From Stomorhina lunata (taxonomy: Eukaryota > Arthropoda > Insecta > Diptera > Rhiniidae): a DNA stretch of 64,000 nt. The stretch covers positions 110,789,468-110,853,467 of the forward strand of contig OW121743.1 of NCBI GenBank assembly GCA_933228675.1, written 5' to 3'. Each line of letters starts with the position of its first letter. Positions within the stretch are counted from its first letter, which is position 1. The notes below the pieces were generated by a model. It worked only from the letters and a program-made list of their open reading frames with translations, searched no databases and was not told where the DNA came from. The position numbers and the translations under genes are program-made. Shown here one piece after another: positions 62,066 through 64,000 of this stretch.

Positions 62066-63160
62066 ATCGAATTCCTGGTGAACCAAGCAACCTGGGCGAA
62101 AAAATAGGATATCGGATTGTAACTGAGGATGTTATCTATGGGTACTAATAGTCAGAATATATAACAGTGTAAGTTGGTAGGAGCTATTAACATATTTTTC
62201 AAAACATCAAATGTGAATTTATGCTAAGGGAGGATCGCATATTCCCAGGAAACAAGGCCACGTGGGAGGACGAATGCGATATCGGGTTGTATCTAAGGAT
62301 GTTTACTATAAGCAACCATAGTAAGAATATCAAACAGAGTGAGTTGCTAGGAGTTATTAATATTTTTTCAAAAAATTTCATATGTGAGATTATACTAAGG
62401 GATGATTCCAGATTTTGAAAATAAGACAACGTGGGTGGACAAATGAGGTATCGGGTAGTAGCTAAGGATGTTTTGTATGAGGATCTATAGTCAGAATATC
62501 TAACAGAGCTAGTGGGTAGGAGTTACAGAGTTTTTTCAAAAATTTCATATGTGGGATCTTGTTAAATAAGGATTCCAGATTCCTTGGAACAAAACAAATA
62601 AGATTTCGGAGAGTAACTGAATATTAGGGTTATAACTTTTTGCAATTTTTGCGAATATCAAATTCTTCATCGCATAGCCGCAAAGACAACAAAAAATATT
62701 AAAAAATGATGCATTACATTTTCGCGATCGGTAAAAAAGTTTCCGCACCAAACCAATGAAGTTTTGAATTTAAATTTTTCTCCTATGTATAAAAAATTGC
62801 CATTTAACAAAAAATATATTTTTATTTCATGAATATAACAAGATCTTTCCATTTGTACGAAGAAGGGCCGAAAAAAATCGCGATATTATGGAAATTAAAA
62901 AAAAAAAATTGAGGAGCTTTAGAAAATGTATTTGGTGCGGAAGCTTTTTTGGTCAAAATGGTCTAAAAAAATTGTTTTTACCATCAGCACTAAATTGCCC
63001 GTCACGTGGTGGGATGAAGAAAGTTTGTGCAAAGAAAGTTATAACACTACTGAATATATTTTCTATGAGGATCCATAGTCAGAATATCTAACAGAGCGAG
63101 ATGGTAGGAGTTATTGAGATTTTTCAAAAATTTCATATGTGGGATTATGTTAAGAGATGA
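62066..63160 (+). repeat. ~169-bp tandem repeat, four units, one interrupted
   Basis: The landmark GTCAGAATAT followed by TAACAG recurs at 62151, 62321, 62490 and 63078. The first steps are 170 and 169 bp; the last is 588 bp because a 425-bp element (62625-63049) lies inside. Units also share AGGAGTTATTA, TTTCATATGTGGGATTATG and GGATGATTCC. No coding function seen. Confidence 0.88.
62625..63049. mobile_element. 425-bp non-autonomous hAT-like element, 8-bp TSD
   Basis: Flanked by CTGAATAT at 62617-62624 and 63050-63057. The ends are TAGGGTTATAACTTT on the left and TAGTGTTATAACTTT in reverse complement on the right. A further internal inverted repeat (AAAGTTTCCGCACCAAA at about 62737 and TTTGGTGCGGAAGCTTT at about 62932) makes it foldable. 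An 8-bp duplication with TAG/CAG-type ends is typical of hAT elements. No transposase is encoded. Confidence 0.88.
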
Positions 63161-63765
63161 TTCCTTTAAACTGTTGGGTTTTAAATATGTATATGTTTGG
63201 TACGGAATTATAAATTATAAATCTAAAATTTCTCTTCCATGCAGATTAAACATTTTCTAAAATACAAAACTATATAATCAAACAGTTTTTCTAATTTGAT
63301 TTTAATTTAATTTATCAAAAGTATTTGCCTTAAAAACGTAAAAGCAAGCCTAAAACTTAATGCTTTTTATCTTTAAATAATCGCAATGTCTTTATCAGTC
63401 GTTAACATTTATTTTCAACAAATTTTCCTAACTCTAAAATTTTATTTTTATTTGCTCTTTTTAAATTTGTTAACACTTACTGTTACCAAATAAATATATC
63501 AGGCCATTGGGAACAAAGTTCATATTAGATAAAATTAAAATGTTTATTATTGAATCACAATCAAATAATCTAAACCAGACGACTCAAAAAAGACACACGT
63601 TTCAAATGGTATAATTAACGAATAACGTTTTAAGATTTGAAATTTTAATTTAAAAGTCTGCATATTTTTTGATTCAAATTTTTGTAATTCAAATTCTTTG
63701 TATAAAAACTAGTTCAATAAAAATAATTGAATTGAGAAAACAATCCATTAATAATTTTGATCGAA
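63161..63765. other. Intergenic, no gene seen
   Basis: AT-rich, without recognised features. Confidence 0.5.
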
Positions 63766-63769
63766 CCAA

Positions 63770-64000
63770 TGAAATTTTGATTAAAATTTTCATATAGTGA
63801 AATTTTGATAAAAATTTTCATATAGTAAAATTTTGATCAAAACTTTCATATATGAAATTTTGATAAAAATTTTCATATAGTGAAATTTTAATAAAAATTT
63901 TCATATAGTAAAATTTTGATCAAAATTTTCATATATGAAATTTTAATCAAAATTTTCATATAGTGAACTTTTGATCAAAATTTTATATAGTGAAATTTTG
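63770..64000 (+). repeat. 28-bp satellite array S11, runs off the window
   Basis: Units GAAATTTTGATAAAAATTTT then CATATAGT, about 28 bp, in fairly regular order up to the last base. Same family architecture as S8. Confidence 0.92.

Overview
The window looks like intergenic to pericentric-type DNA of a higher (calyptrate-like) fly. It is very AT-rich, its introns are short, it carries a fly-type UBE2H protein, and it holds Tc1/mariner, hAT-like and jockey-like relics. Only three genes are supported: a two-exon winged-helix-like nuclear protein of unknown function (24593-25540, +); an EF-hand protein of the EFCAB1/calaxin family in four visible exons (27368-28692, -); and the complete ubiquitin-conjugating enzyme UbcE2H (44097-44648, -) with an upstream 5'UTR exon. 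They show no functional link and sit as islands in repeats.

Most of the window is one family of ~28-31 bp AT-rich satellites (187-3190, 14765-17800, 19215-23380, 25670-26885, 29300-32030, 33540-36500, 59040-59475, 59763-60350, 63770-end). Each unit is two ~15-bp halves: an AAAATTTT block followed by a spacer, usually CTATAG in one half and CGATA, TGATA or CTATCA in the other. The satellites are systematically joined to non-satellite modules: a ~210-340 bp core (seven copies), a tRNA-like composite (33761-34519) and a terminal module (14487-14690, 36540-36850, fragment 26898-26935).

The main discovery is that these modules carry hammerhead self-cleaving ribozymes. The core encodes a type-I hammerhead (CTGAAGA core, GATGG/CCATC stem II, GAA, minimal stem III within ACGCGT, cleavage after GTC, TCCTC/GAGGA stem I). 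Three copies are intact (21023-21084 +, 30493-30559 -, 30998-31064 +), one has lost C3 (21742-21803 -), and one is drifting (52604-52665 -). A second, unrelated hammerhead (CTGATGA core, 33864-33932 -) lies downstream of a Pol III B-box-like sequence and is followed by T6. The same core also has a hairpin with three compensatory base-pair changes between subfamilies. The cores are arranged as giant inverted repeats (axes at 21413 and 30778.5) folded about opposite sides of the ribozyme. Together this looks like a composite foldback/satellite element carrying ribozymes; how it moves is inference.

Layout: 0-5.4 kb satellites; 5.6-6.5 kb deleted mariner; 6.5-7.3 kb dispersed repeat R1; 7.9-8.9 kb element with an 8-bp target duplication; 11.4-12.2 kb 132-bp tandem repeat; 14.4-23.4 kb SINE, terminal module and satellite/ribozyme palindrome; 23.7-28.7 kb MITE and two genes; 29.3-36.9 kb satellites, second palindrome and second ribozyme; 38.3-40.6 kb nested R2/R1 repeats; 42.5 and 52.1 kb MITE pair; 44 kb UbcE2H; 46.9 kb R1; 48.7 kb Tc1 relic; 52.5 kb isolated ribozyme core; 53.9-54.6 kb R1 with a MITE inside; 56.9-57.4 kb jockey relic; 59-60.4 kb satellites; 62.1-63.2 kb 169-bp tandem repeat with a hAT-like insertion; satellite to the end.
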